Below, piece after piece: positions 1 to 8,608 of a stretch of DNA of 64,000 nucleotides (positions are counted from its first letter, which is position 1; every line of letters starts with the position of its first letter). The notes under the pieces are model-generated. The model searched no databases. It was not told where the DNA came from and saw nothing but the letters and a program-made list of their open reading frames with translations. Origin of the DNA: Tissierella sp. Yu-01 (GTDB taxonomy: Bacteria > Bacillota > Clostridia > Tissierellales > Tissierellaceae); the NCBI RefSeq assembly GCF_029537395.1, contig NZ_CP120677.1:2814566-2878565 (forward strand), written 5' to 3'. Both the position numbers and the translations under genes were made by a program.

Positions 1-31
1 GATATACATAGAATATTATATAAGCATAAGG

Positions 32-48
32 ACCCCCACCTGGGGGGT
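32..48. promoter_or_regulatory. CsoR-type operator of the copper operon
   Basis: Six-base arms ACCCCC and GGGGGT flank a five-base centre, 19 bases before the csoR start. CsoR operators are G/C-tract palindromes of this kind, and the first gene is csoR, so autoregulation is the natural reading. A TATTAT hexamer at 14-19 could be the -10; its -35 would lie outside the window. Confidence 0.7.
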
Positions 49-66
49 AGGGGAGGAGGTAGTAGA

Positions 67-333
67 ATGAATGCCGATCAAAGGAAAGCATTACAAACCT
101 TAAAAACTGCTAAGGGTCAGATAGAAGCAACAATCAAGATGATTGAAGATGGTCGTTATTGTATAGATGTATCAAATCAAATTTTAGCAGCCCAATCACT
201 TTTGAAGAAGGCCGATTTATTAATAATAGGACAGCACCTTAGACATTGTGTTATGGAAGCTATTGAAAATGACAAAGGTGATGAAAAGATAGATGAAGTA
301 ATGCATCTATTGTCGAAGGTAATTGGAAAATAA
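67..333 (+). CDS. csoR: Copper-sensing repressor CsoR
   Basis: An 88-residue all-helical protein of the CsoR/RcnR family. The Cu(I) ligand triad is visible as C32, H57 and C61 (the H-x3-C spacing of the family). CsoR binds its operator in the apo form and releases it when Cu(I) is bound. The start is set by AGGAGGT at 54-60, six bases upstream. It is the first gene of a run with copA and copZ, which supports copper rather than nickel or persulfide as the signal. A CstR-type persulfide sensor is the main alternative, but copA directly downstream argues against it. Confidence 0.92.
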   Translation: MNADQRKALQTLKTAKGQIEATIKMIEDGRYCIDVSNQILAAQSLLKKADLLIIGQHLRHCVMEAIENDKGDEKIDEVMHLLSKVIGK

Positions 334-355
334 TATTTTAAAGGGGAGGTAAAAA

Positions 356-2803
356 ATGGCTAATAAAACTTTAAAAATAGAAGGTATGACATGTGCATCC
401 TGCGCAAAGGCAGTGGAACGAGCAACAAGAAAACTTGATGGAGTGTCTGAATCCAATGTAAATCTAGCAACAGAAAAACTTACCATTAGCTTTGATGAAA
501 ATGCTCTATCTGTCGAAGACATACAATCAGCAGTTGAAAAAGCAGGATATAAGGCATTATCGAATGCTGTTACCAAAACTATGAAAGTGGAAGGTATGAC
601 ATGTGCATCCTGTGCAAATGCAGTAGAAAGGGCAACTAGAAAATTAGATGGTGTCACTGAAGCAAATGTAAATCTAGCAACAGAAAAGCTTACTATAAGC
701 TACGAGCCATCAGTGTTGAAAGTGTCAGATATAAAAAATGCAGTAGAAAAAGCTGGTTATAAGGCAATAGAAGATGAAGTTACAGTAGACACTGATAAGG
801 AAAGAAAAGAAAATGAAATTAAGTCTTTATGGAAGAGATTTATAATATCTGCAATATTTACTGTACCTTTATTATACATTTCAATGGGTCATATGATGGG
901 AGCGCCATTACCAACGTTCCTCGATCCAATGGCGAATCCACTTAACTTTGCATTGATACAATTGTTATTAACAATTCCGGTAGTTATAGCTGGTCGAAGA
1001 TTCTATTCAGTAGGATTTAAAACATTATTTAAGGGAAGCCCAAATATGGACTCACTTATAGCCATAGGAACGGGGGCGGCAGTAGTATACGGTCTGTTTG
1101 CAATATATAAGATTATAAATGGCGATGCAAGTTATGCAATGCATTTATACTTTGAGTCAGCAGCTGTAATTATTGCATTAATAACCCTTGGTAAATATTT
1201 AGAATCTGTATCTAAGGGAAAAACATCTGAGGCTATTAAAAAATTAATGGGACTTCAACCTAAAACTGCTCTTGTAATAAAAGATGGAAAAGAAGTTGAA
1301 ATATCAATAGATGAAGTTGAAGCTGGAGATATTATCGTAGTTAAACCAGGTGAAAAATTGCCTGTAGATGGAGAAGTAATTGAGGGTATTACATCAATAG
1401 ATGAATCCATGCTTACTGGTGAAAGTATTCCAGTAGAAAAACATATAGGAGATACTGTAATAGGCGCTAGTATAAACAAAACTGGTTCTATTAAATACAA
1501 AGCGACAAAGGTTGGTAAAGATACAGCTTTAGCTCAAATTATAAAATTAGTTGAAGATGCTCAAGGTTCTAAAGCTCCTATAGCAAAATTAGCAGACGTT
1601 ATATCTGGGTATTTCGTTCCAATAGTTATTGGATTAGCTATTATTTCAGGTTTAGCATGGTACTTTATAGGTGGGGAATCATCAACTTTTGCCTTGACCA
1701 TATTCATATCTGTTTTAGTTATTGCCTGCCCTTGTGCACTTGGTCTTGCAACACCAACAGCTATTATGGTTGGGACAGGTAAGGGTGCAGAGAATGGTGT
1801 ATTAATTAAGAGTGGTACTGCATTAGAGACAGCTCATCAAATACAAACTATAGTATTTGACAAGACTGGAACAATTACTGAAGGTAAGCCAAAGGTTACA
1901 GATGTAATTCCAGTAAAGGGATTATCAGAAGATGAATTGTTAATACTGGCAGCATCAGCAGAAAAGGGATCAGAGCATCCTCTTGGTGAAGCAATTGTAA
2001 AGGGTGCTGAAGATAAAGGTTTGGAATTTAAAAAGGTTGATTCATTTAATGCCATACCTGGTCATGGGATTGAAGTTACCATAGAAGGTAAAAATATTTT
2101 AGCTGGTAATAGAAAGCTTATGGTTGAAAGGAATATTTCCTTAGAAGACCTTGAAAGTTCTTCAAATAGATTAGCAGAAGAAGGAAAGACACCAATGTAT
2201 TTTGCAATAGATAATAAAATTGGTGGTATAATAGCTGTAGCTGATACAGTTAAAGAAAATAGTAAGAGAGCAATAGAATTACTTCATAATATGGGAATTC
2301 AGGTAGCTATGATTACTGGAGACAATAGAAGAACTGCAGAAGCAATAGCAAAGCAGGTAAATATAGATATAGTTTTAGCAGAAGTTTTGCCAGAGGATAA
2401 GGCCAACGAAGTTAAAAAACTTCAAGCTGAGGGTAAAAAAGTAGCAATGGTTGGTGATGGTATCAACGACGCACCAGCATTAGCCCAAGCTGATATAGGT
2501 ATAGCGATAGGGTCTGGTACAGATGTAGCAATGGAATCAGCAGATATAGTTCTTATGAGAAGTGATTTAATGGATGTGCCAACTGCTATTCAGTTGAGTA
2601 AAAAAACTATAAAGAATATTAAAGAAAACTTGTTCTGGGCTTTTGGATACAATACATTGGGAATACCTATAGCAATGGGAGTACTTCATATATTTGGAGG
2701 ACCACTTTTAGACCCAATGATTGCAGGAGCTGCAATGAGCTTAAGTTCAGTATCTGTTTTAACAAATGCATTAAGGTTAAAGAATTTTAAACCAGTAAGA
2801 TAG
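356..2803 (+). CDS. copA: Copper-exporting P1B-type ATPase
   Basis: An 815-residue membrane ATPase that pumps Cu(I) out of the cytoplasm. Two N-terminal heavy-metal-associated domains carry CxxC sites (C13/C16 and C83/C86). The transmembrane CPC metal site is C458-P459-C460. The phosphorylated aspartate is D502 in DKTGT, followed by the SEHPLG histidine-proline motif and the GDGINDAP hinge. The length is normal for a CopA with two metal-binding domains. The two domains sit 70 residues apart and are very similar in DNA, which suggests a fairly recent internal duplication. It lies 22 bases after csoR and is probably co-transcribed with it. Confidence 0.96.
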   Translation: MANKTLKIEGMTCASCAKAVERATRKLDGVSESNVNLATEKLTISFDENALSVEDIQSAVEKAGYKALSNAVTKTMKVEGMTCASCANAVERATRKLDGVTEANVNLATEKLTISYEPSVLKVSDIKNAVEKAGYKAIEDEVTVDTDKERKENEIKSLWKRFIISAIFTVPLLYISMGHMMGAPLPTFLDPMANPLNFALIQLLLTIPVVIAGRRFYSVGFKTLFKGSPNMDSLIAIGTGAAVVYGLFAIYKIINGDASYAMHLYFESAAVIIALITLGKYLESVSKGKTSEAIKKLMGLQPKTALVIKDGKEVEISIDEVEAGDIIVVKPGEKLPVDGEVIEGITSIDESMLTGESIPVEKHIGDTVIGASINKTGSIKYKATKVGKDTALAQIIKLVEDAQGSKAPIAKLADVISGYFVPIVIGLAIISGLAWYFIGGESSTFALTIFISVLVIACPCALGLATPTAIMVGTGKGAENGVLIKSGTALETAHQIQTIVFDKTGTITEGKPKVTDVIPVKGLSEDELLILAASAEKGSEHPLGEAIVKGAEDKGLEFKKVDSFNAIPGHGIEVTIEGKNILAGNRKLMVERNISLEDLESSSNRLAEEGKTPMYFAIDNKIGGIIAVADTVKENSKRAIELLHNMGIQVAMITGDNRRTAEAIAKQVNIDIVLAEVLPEDKANEVKKLQAEGKKVAMVGDGINDAPALAQADIGIAIGSGTDVAMESADIVLMRSDLMDVPTAIQLSKKTIKNIKENLFWAFGYNTLGIPIAMGVLHIFGGPLLDPMIAGAAMSLSSVSVLTNALRLKNFKPVR

Positions 2804-2866
2804 GTAGTACGCTGCTATACGCAGATTATATATAATTAATATAAAATATTGAAGGGAGATAATAAA

Positions 2867-3082
2867 ATGAGAAAGAAGATATTAATAGAGGGTATGAGCT
2901 GTGGACATTGTGTAAATCATGTAACAGAGGCTTTAAGTGAAATAGATGGGATAAAAAATGTAAATGTAAATTTGGAAGAAAAGTATGCTATGGTTGATGT
3001 TGAAAATAATGATTTAGAAAAAGCTATAAAATTTGCTATAGACGAGGCAGGATATGAGGTAGTGGCAATAGAAGAGGTTTAA
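2867..3082 (+). CDS. copZ: Copper chaperone CopZ
   Basis: A 71-residue single heavy-metal-associated domain with the GMSCGHC Cu(I) site near the N-terminus. CopZ carries Cu(I) to the CopA ATPase. The ATG at 2867 is preferred because GGGAGA lies seven bases upstream; a longer frame from TTG 2849 would overlap that site. It follows copA by about 60 bases with no terminator between. Confidence 0.92.
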   Translation: MRKKILIEGMSCGHCVNHVTEALSEIDGIKNVNVNLEEKYAMVDVENNDLEKAIKFAIDEAGYEVVAIEEV

Positions 3083-3084
3083 TT

Positions 3085-3225
3085 ATGAACTTTATTAAAA
3101 AATGGCTTAAGAGATTGGAAGAATCCAATAAAAGTAGTTTTGGTGACCAACCCTTAGATTGTTGCACAGTAGGTAGAGATAAGAAAACTAACAAGTCAAT
3201 GAAAATCACACAAAACAAAAAATAA
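3085..3225 (+). CDS. Small LDCC-motif protein, putative metal binder
   Basis: A 46-codon frame starts two bases after the copZ stop and ends just before the operon terminator. The product begins with a basic amphipathic stretch (KKWLKRLEE) and has the central motif PLDCC, then a lysine-rich tail. Databases contain short proteins named for this LDCC motif and described as putative metal binders; I recognise the pattern but know of no assigned function. Tight coupling to copZ suggests a copper-related role. The start has no separate strong ribosome binding site, so it may depend on translational coupling. Confidence 0.7.
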   Translation: MNFIKKWLKRLEESNKSSFGDQPLDCCTVGRDKKTNKSMKITQNKK

Positions 3226-3232
3226 ATACTAT

Positions 3233-3267
3233 ACTACAGAGACATAAATTGTTTCTGTAGTTTTTTT
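3233..3267 (+). terminator. Terminator of the copper operon
   Basis: The ACTACAGA and TCTGTAGT arms extend inward through GACA/TGTT with a G-T pair, and a run of seven T follows. It closes the csoR-copA-copZ transcript. Confidence 0.85.
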
Positions 3268-3407
3268 ATTACGAATAGGAAAGTTCTACTTTAATTCTTT
3301 ACTAATTTGAACTTTCCGTCGATGAGTAACAAAAATATCTTCCTTTAATGCTTCTTTAGAAACTATTTTTATAATTGTTTAACGATGTAATTGAGTATAA
3401 GTTGTGC

Positions 3408-3501
3408 TATAATTACTTTAAAGATGGATTCCATCTATAAAGTAATGGCAGCGGAATGAAATAAATGCGTCTGATAATGATAGAATATTTGGAGGATTAA
3501 T
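3408..3501 (+). promoter_or_regulatory. Structured leader upstream of ppaC
   Basis: A TATAAT hexamer at 3408-3413 overlaps a long dyad, ATTACTTTA..AGATGG (3412-3427) against CCATCT..TAAAGTAAT (3431-3446), with one A-A mismatch and an ATT loop. The following bases to the GGAGG at 3491 are purine-rich, with CAGCG able to pair with CG-CTG further on. Its 3' part resembles some fluoride riboswitches loosely, but I cannot draw the required pseudoknot. I call it only a structured leader. Confidence 0.4.
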
Positions 3502-5145
3502 ATGAGTGATACTATATATATAACCGGGCATAAGAATCCCGATTCCGATTCAATATGTGCTGCGCTTGCATATGCAGATTTTAAGAACGGAAATGGGGAT
3601 ATGAAAGCTATCCCAATAAGATTAGGTGATATGAATTTAGAGACTAAATTTATATTAGACTATTTTGATGTTGAGGAACCAATGCTATTGGAAACTTTAA
3701 GGCTAAGTGTTGAAGACTTAAGCTTTGATAAAGTAGCACCAATTAGTGCAGACATATCTTTAAGAATGGCATTAAATATTATGAAAATAAATAATATAAA
3801 TAGTTTGCCTATCGTGGATGACGATGAAAAGATTATAGGAATTGTTACAGTTTCAGATATAATTCAAAACTATATAGATGTTTGGGATAATACAGTACTA
3901 GGAAAAGCAGGTACATCTATAGACAATATTATCGATACTTTAAGTGCAAAGCCTATTGTTATACCTGAAAATGCAAAAGAAATGACAGGAAAGATTTCCA
4001 TACTTGCTATGGATCTTCACTCAATTAAAGATAAAGACTATGAAAATAGTGTTGTAATCTGCGGAAATAGGAGAGATATTCAAGAATTTGCTATTAATAG
4101 CGGCATTTCCTTGATGATAATTACAGGAAGTGGGGAAGTAGATGAGGACTTAATGAAATTGGCTGATGAAAGGAATATCACTATCTTATCCACACCTTAT
4201 GACACCTTTATGGCTTCAAGGCTAATAACACAAAGCATTCCAGTAAGTCACTCTATGACTACTGAAAATCTTGTATTATTTGAATTAGATGATTTAGTGG
4301 ATGATGTTAAGGTACAAATGTCTCAAACCAGATATAGGAGCTATCCAGTCGTAGATCATAATAAAAGGGTAGTTGGTTTAATATCAAGATATCATCTTAT
4401 CTCAAGTATGAAAAAGAAGGTAATATTAGTTGATCATAATGAAAGAAGTCAGTCTGTAGATGGACTTGAAGAATCTGAAATACTAGAGATTATAGATCAT
4501 CACAGAGTTGCAGATGTTTTTACTGGTAATCCAATTTATTTTAGAAATGAACCTGTCGGAAGTACATCAACTATAATTGCTAATATATTCTTTGAAAATG
4601 GGAGAAGACCATCTAAAAAAATTGCTGGTATATTAGCAGCAGCAATTATATCTGATACCCTGTTATTGAAGTCACCAACTGCAACGAATATAGATAAAAT
4701 GATGTTAGATAGGCTTGCAAAAATAGCTGATATGGATATAGAGAAATTTGCAGAAGAGATGTTTAAAGCTGGTACTTCTTTAACAGGTAGAACACCTCAG
4801 GAATTACTAAATCAAGATTTTAAAGCATTTACAATAAAGAAGGAAAAGATAGGGATATCTCAAGTATATACAATGGACCCTGAAAGTCTAAATAATATGA
4901 GGGATGAATTGATAGAGCTAATGGAAGAAAGAGCACAAGAATATGGATATAGTATATTTATACTTATGCTAACGGATATCTTCAACCAGGCATCGGAAAT
5001 GATAACTGTTGGCGAGCATAAGAGTTTAGCAGCAAAAGCCTTTGATAAAAAATTAGTAAACAATTCTTTCTTTGCTCCTGGTGTTCTATCAAGAAAGAAA
5101 CAAGTTGTTCCACCTATAACAGAAATATTATCCAACGTTGAATAG
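3502..5145 (+). CDS. ppaC: Manganese-dependent inorganic pyrophosphatase with CBS/DRTGG regulatory insert
   Basis: A 547-residue family II pyrophosphatase (DHH superfamily) hydrolysing pyrophosphate to phosphate in the cytoplasm. The N-terminus has GHKNPDSDS. A CBS motif (about 70-125), a DRTGG-like domain and a second CBS motif follow, and then the DHH block resumes with VDHNE and IDHHR near 310-335. The C-terminal DHHA2 domain contains GTSLTGR. The insertion makes it far longer than the roughly 310-residue simple form; in characterised relatives the CBS pair binds adenine nucleotides and the DRTGG domain is part of the allosteric unit. It is a single-gene unit with its own leader and terminator. 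Confidence 0.92.
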   Translation: MSDTIYITGHKNPDSDSICAALAYADFKNGNGDMKAIPIRLGDMNLETKFILDYFDVEEPMLLETLRLSVEDLSFDKVAPISADISLRMALNIMKINNINSLPIVDDDEKIIGIVTVSDIIQNYIDVWDNTVLGKAGTSIDNIIDTLSAKPIVIPENAKEMTGKISILAMDLHSIKDKDYENSVVICGNRRDIQEFAINSGISLMIITGSGEVDEDLMKLADERNITILSTPYDTFMASRLITQSIPVSHSMTTENLVLFELDDLVDDVKVQMSQTRYRSYPVVDHNKRVVGLISRYHLISSMKKKVILVDHNERSQSVDGLEESEILEIIDHHRVADVFTGNPIYFRNEPVGSTSTIIANIFFENGRRPSKKIAGILAAAIISDTLLLKSPTATNIDKMMLDRLAKIADMDIEKFAEEMFKAGTSLTGRTPQELLNQDFKAFTIKKEKIGISQVYTMDPESLNNMRDELIELMEERAQEYGYSIFILMLTDIFNQASEMITVGEHKSLAAKAFDKKLVNNSFFAPGVLSRKKQVVPPITEILSNVE

Positions 5146-5164
5146 ATACAAACAATGATTTAAG

Positions 5165-5190
5165 GCGGTAATCTAAGGATTATCGCTTTT
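5165..5190 (+). terminator. ppaC terminator
   Basis: GCGGTAATC and GATTATCGC form a nine-pair stem (one G-T) with a TAAG loop, followed by four T, about 20 bases after the ppaC stop. Confidence 0.85.
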
Positions 5191-5203
5191 AAAAATTTTT
5201 GAG

Positions 5204-5232
5204 TTGAATTGGATAGAAGGACATGTTATAAT
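5204..5232 (+). promoter_or_regulatory. Sigma-A promoter of the flavin-binding lipoprotein gene
   Basis: TTGAAT and TATAAT are separated by 17 bases, with a TG extension just before the -10. Near-consensus, so probably strong. Confidence 0.75.
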
Positions 5233-5285
5233 TGTTAATGAATTATCGTTAATACATTATCAATTGACAAAAAGGGAGGAAAATT

Positions 5286-6980
5286 ATGAAGAAATTAGCA
5301 TTATTAACACTATGCTTAGCTATGGCAGCAAATATGGTGGCTTGTAGTCAACCTGCTGAGCCTTCAACTTCAGGTGCTGAGACTTTAACAGGAGTAGGAA
5401 AAGGTTTTGGAGGAGAACTAAAGGTTGCAGTTACAAAGGATGGAGACAAAATAACAGCAGTAGAGGTTACTGAGCACAGCGAAACTAACGGAATTTCTGA
5501 TCCTGCAATTGAGCAGATACCAAGTAAGATAGTTGAAGCTAATTCAACTGATGTAGATATAGTCGCTGGAGCGACTGTAACAAGTGAAGCTATTATTTAT
5601 GCTGTAAACAATGCATTGGACCCTGCTACATATCCAGCGCCAACTGAAGAAGTAAAAGAGCCAAAAGAAGCAACAGCTCTAACTGCATCTGATGTGTATC
5701 AAGGATTTGGTTTAGCTAATTTAGTACGTAAAGGACCTGGAACAGATGATACTGATACACAAGTATGGAGTACAAACCAGGTATTTGCTAATGTATTATT
5801 TGATGGAGACGGAAAAATACTTTCTATATATGTAGACCAGTTAGAAGTAGCTACTCCAAACTATGATGGAGATGGAATGCCTCATTTCACAGGATTCCCG
5901 GGACAAAGCTACAATAATGATGAAAACCACGACGGCAAAGTAGATGGACAATTAACAGCTACAGAAGAAAGTTTTACAGCTGAAGTAAATGGCTGGTTAA
6001 CAAAGAGAGAACGTGGAGATGCATATGTAATGGGTGCTGGAACATGGTATCAACAAATGGATAAGTTCCAAGAAATCTTTGTTGGCAAAACTGTAGAAGA
6101 AGTGGAAGAATGGTTTAATAAATATACTTCTGATTTAAACGGAAGACCACTAAAAGATGGTTCTGACAAACCAGAAGATAAGGCAAAATATGATGCTTTA
6201 TCTGATGAAGAAAAATCAATGCTTGCAGATGTAACATCAGCAGCAACAATGAGCTTAAATGATAGCCACGGAGATATTATAGCAGCTATAAAGAATGCTT
6301 TTGAAAGCCGTGTACCACTAGATATAAAATCAGCTGCAGCTCAAGGACTTGGTGTTGTAAGTAATCCTAGAACAGGACCTGGTGCGGATGATAAAGATAC
6401 ACCAGTATGGAGTATAAATCAAATATTTGCTAACACATTATTCGATGAAGAAGGAAGAATTATTTCTATATATGTAGACCAACTAGAAATAGCAACTCCA
6501 AACTATGATGGAGATGGAATGCCACATTTCACAGGTTGGCCAGGACAAAGTTATAATAATGATGAAAACCACGATGCAAAAGTAGATGGACAAATAACAG
6601 CTACAGAAGAAAGCTTTATAGCTGAAATGGAAGGTTGGTTAACAAAGAGAGAACGTGGAGATGCCTATAGAATGGGTGCTGGAACATGGTATCAACAAAT
6701 GGATAAGTTCCAAGAAATCTTTGTTGGCAAAACTGTAGAAGAAGTAGAAGAATGGTTTGCTAAATATACTTCTGATCTAAACGGAAGACCACTAAAAGAT
6801 GGTTCTGACAAACCAGAAGATAAGGCAAAATATGATTCTTTAACAGATGATGAAAAAGCAATGCTTGCAGATGTAACGTCAGCTGCAACAATGAGCTTAA
6901 ATGATAGCCATGGAGATATCATTGCAGCTATTAAGGCATCATTCGAAAACCGTATAGAAATTGATTTAACAATAAAATAA
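5286..6980 (+). CDS. FMN-binding lipoprotein with duplicated C-terminal domain
   Basis: A 564-residue exported lipoprotein: the signal peptide ends in a lipobox-like NMVAC at C20. Residues about 40-115 form an FMN-binding domain with G95-A96-T97-V-T-S, the motif in which ApbE links FMN to threonine. Two copies of a 214-residue domain follow (about 137-350 and 351-564), nearly identical over long runs. Each has NYDGDGMPHFTG, an EF-hand-like DENHDxKVDGQ loop, and a degenerate TSAATMSLND near its end that looks like a modified flavinylation motif. Such lipoproteins carry electrons outside the membrane in flavin-based transport chains. No apbE or membrane partner lies in the window. RBS GGGAGG precedes the ATG. 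Confidence 0.8.
   Translation: MKKLALLTLCLAMAANMVACSQPAEPSTSGAETLTGVGKGFGGELKVAVTKDGDKITAVEVTEHSETNGISDPAIEQIPSKIVEANSTDVDIVAGATVTSEAIIYAVNNALDPATYPAPTEEVKEPKEATALTASDVYQGFGLANLVRKGPGTDDTDTQVWSTNQVFANVLFDGDGKILSIYVDQLEVATPNYDGDGMPHFTGFPGQSYNNDENHDGKVDGQLTATEESFTAEVNGWLTKRERGDAYVMGAGTWYQQMDKFQEIFVGKTVEEVEEWFNKYTSDLNGRPLKDGSDKPEDKAKYDALSDEEKSMLADVTSAATMSLNDSHGDIIAAIKNAFESRVPLDIKSAAAQGLGVVSNPRTGPGADDKDTPVWSINQIFANTLFDEEGRIISIYVDQLEIATPNYDGDGMPHFTGWPGQSYNNDENHDAKVDGQITATEESFIAEMEGWLTKRERGDAYRMGAGTWYQQMDKFQEIFVGKTVEEVEEWFAKYTSDLNGRPLKDGSDKPEDKAKYDSLTDDEKAMLADVTSAATMSLNDSHGDIIAAIKASFENRIEIDLTIK
5694..6977 (+). repeat. Tandem 642-bp intragenic duplication
   Basis: Two direct copies offset by exactly 642 bases (214 codons) lie within the lipoprotein gene. 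Runs of dozens of bases are identical, for example around 6036-6095 and 6678-6737, while other parts differ at many positions. This suggests an old duplication kept similar by gene conversion, or selection on a repeated functional unit. Confidence 0.9.
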
Positions 6981-7062
6981 GATTAATAAAAAGCGGTAGT
7001 CTTCTGAACCGACCCCCAAAAGTTAGACCTAAAAATCTAACTGATGGGAGGTCGGTTTTTAA

Positions 7063-7628
7063 ATGGCAAAATATAGTTATGAATTTAAGATGAAAGTTGT
7101 GCAAGAATATTTAGCTGGAAAGGGTGGATTCACTTTTCTATCTGAAAAATATAATATCTCTTCTAGGAGGGACTTACAAAAATGGGTTTCTGCATACAAT
7201 GAATTTGGCTCTGATGGCTTAATAAGAAAACGAAAAAATCAAACTTACTCTTTCGAATTTAAGCTTCATGTGGTAGAGTTGTATCTAACTACAGAGGTTT
7301 CTTATCAGGATTTAGCGCTTTCGGTTGGAATTAATAATCCACCATTAATAAGCAAATGGGTTAATGATTATCGTATTGCTGGACCCGATGCCTTGAAACC
7401 TAAACAGAAGGGGCGGCGACCAAAAGTGGATAAACCAAAAGATACTAATTTTGATAAGAGTAAAAAATAAATGTAGAAACGGAGTATCTTAAACAACTTG
7501 AAGATGAAAATCTTAAACTACGAATTGAGAATGCATATTTAAAAGAATTGAGGAGGCTGCGTTTAGAGGGGACACCTCAGAACAAAAAGCGAGAATCATC
7601 CACAGCCTCCGAGGATCCTTCAAATTAA
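7063..7628 (+). pseudogene. IS150-type transposase OrfA, frameshifted
   Basis: The first 135 codons encode two helix-turn-helix repeats typical of OrfA (YSYEFKMKVVQEY and YSFEFKLHVVELY). That frame ends at TAA 7468. The expected leucine-zipper region (EYLKQLEDENLKLRIENAYLK) continues in the -1 frame from about 7473 to a TAA at 7626. One extra A in the six-A tract at 7462-7467 would restore a continuous OrfA of about 188 residues. It therefore looks like a one-base deletion, or a sequencing error in a homopolymer. Confidence 0.8.
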
Positions 7629-8470
7629 AAGATGTTCTCGCAGTTACAGGCTTCCCAAAATCAACATATATGTATTGGCAAAAGCGTTTTGAAAGGGAGA
7701 ATCCAGATCAGGAGATAGAACAGAAAGTTTTAGATATCCGTAAGGAACATAAGAATTTTGGCTATCGCCGGATTCATGGCGAGTTAAGAAAGCAAGGACT
7801 GCTTATCAACAAGAAGAAGGTTCAGCGTATTGTGCAAAAGCTTAATCTTCAAGTGACTGCTTTCACTCGCAAAAGTCGTAAGTACAGCTCATACAAAGGG
7901 AATGTTGGTAAGATATCACCTAACAGAATTAATAGACGTTTTGATACAAATATTCCTCACCAGAAGATTACAACTGATACGTCGGAATTCAAATATTATG
8001 AGGTGGATCAAAAAGGAAGAATGCTTATCAAAAAACTTTACCTGGATCCATTTATGGATTTATGCAATAGAGAAATCCTAAGTCATAGCATTTCTCCAAG
8101 ACCATCAGCCCAAAATGTAATGCAAGCCTTAAATGAGGCAATAGAAATTACCTCAGATTGTAAATACAGGAGAACATTCCATTCTGATAGAGGATGGGCA
8201 TATCAGATGAAAGCATATAGTCGTGTACTTGGATCAAACAGAATATTTCAGAGTATGTCGCGTAAAGGAAACTGCATTGATAATTCTCCTATGGAAAACT
8301 TCTTTGGAATTATGAAACAGGAAATGTATTATGGTATGGTTTACTACAGTTATGAAGAACTTAAAAATTCGATAGAAAAATATATTAAGTATTACAACGA
8401 GAAAAGGATTAAAGACAAGCTTGGATGGATGAGTCCTGTAGAATACAGACTTAGTCTTTCGGCTGCATAA
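7586..8470 (+). CDS. IS150-type transposase OrfB (DDE integrase core)
   Basis: The catalytic half of the transposase, normally made as an OrfAB fusion by -1 frameshifting. The likely slip site is the AAAAAG at 7584-7589, after which the frame reads KARIIHSLR as in relatives. The first in-frame ATG is at 7670. The DDE residues lie in ITTDTSEF, HSDRGW and SPMENFFGIMKQE. OrfB itself is complete, but production of active fusion depends on the damaged orfA. Confidence 0.85.
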   Translation, partial: KARIIHSLRGSFKLKDVLAVTGFPKSTYMYWQKRFERENPDQEIEQKVLDIRKEHKNFGYRRIHGELRKQGLLINKKKVQRIVQKLNLQVTAFTRKSRKYSSYKGNVGKISPNRINRRFDTNIPHQKITTDTSEFKYYEVDQKGRMLIKKLYLDPFMDLCNREILSHSISPRPSAQNVMQALNEAIEITSDCKYRRTFHSDRGWAYQMKAYSRVLGSNRIFQSMSRKGNCIDNSPMENFFGIMKQEMYYGMVYYSYEELKNSIEKYIKYYNEKRIKDKLGWMSPVEYRLSLSAA

Positions 8471-8608
8471 AAAATAGCGTAGCAGTTCAAAACTACTACG
8501 CTACAAAGTCTAACTTATTGGGGTCACATCATTCGGATTGCTGCTTTTTTAATTCATTTTAATATAGTATAATTGATTTATTGCATTTGGTTTTTTGAGG
8601 AGAATAGT

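Larger units (their letters stand above)
7005..8531 (+). mobile_element. IS3-family insertion sequence (IS150 type), with degenerate orfA
   Basis: The element is 1527 bp. The 24-base terminal inverted repeats match at 19 positions: the left begins TGAACCGACCCCC, and the right read inward begins TGATGTGACCCCA. A three-base duplication TTC flanks it (7002-7004 and 8532-8534). It contains orfA and orfB in the usual IS3 arrangement. A near-perfect 12-pair hairpin (8475-8503) sits between orfB and the right end. The ends and target duplication are intact, so insertion was recent, but orfA carries a frameshift. Confidence 0.93.
6991..8550 (+). terminator. Lipoprotein gene terminator, split by the IS insertion
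   Basis: AGCGGTAGTC before the IS and GGATTGCTGCT plus a T run after it would form a ten-pair stem with three G-T pairs, closed by a TTC loop. The insertion and its target duplication fall in that loop. With the IS in place the two arms are 1.5 kb apart, so the terminator is presumably disabled. Confidence 0.8.

Noticed and set aside
3420-3490. Fluoride riboswitch before ppaC
   Set aside because: The GATGG and CTGATAATGATAG parts recall the aptamer, but the loop-to-3' pseudoknot and the P3 helix cannot be drawn convincingly. Kept only as a structured leader.
7462-7475. Programmed frameshift at the A tract as the normal OrfA-OrfB switch
   Set aside because: The shift here only reaches the rest of OrfA; the usual fusion site is the later AAAAAG at 7584.
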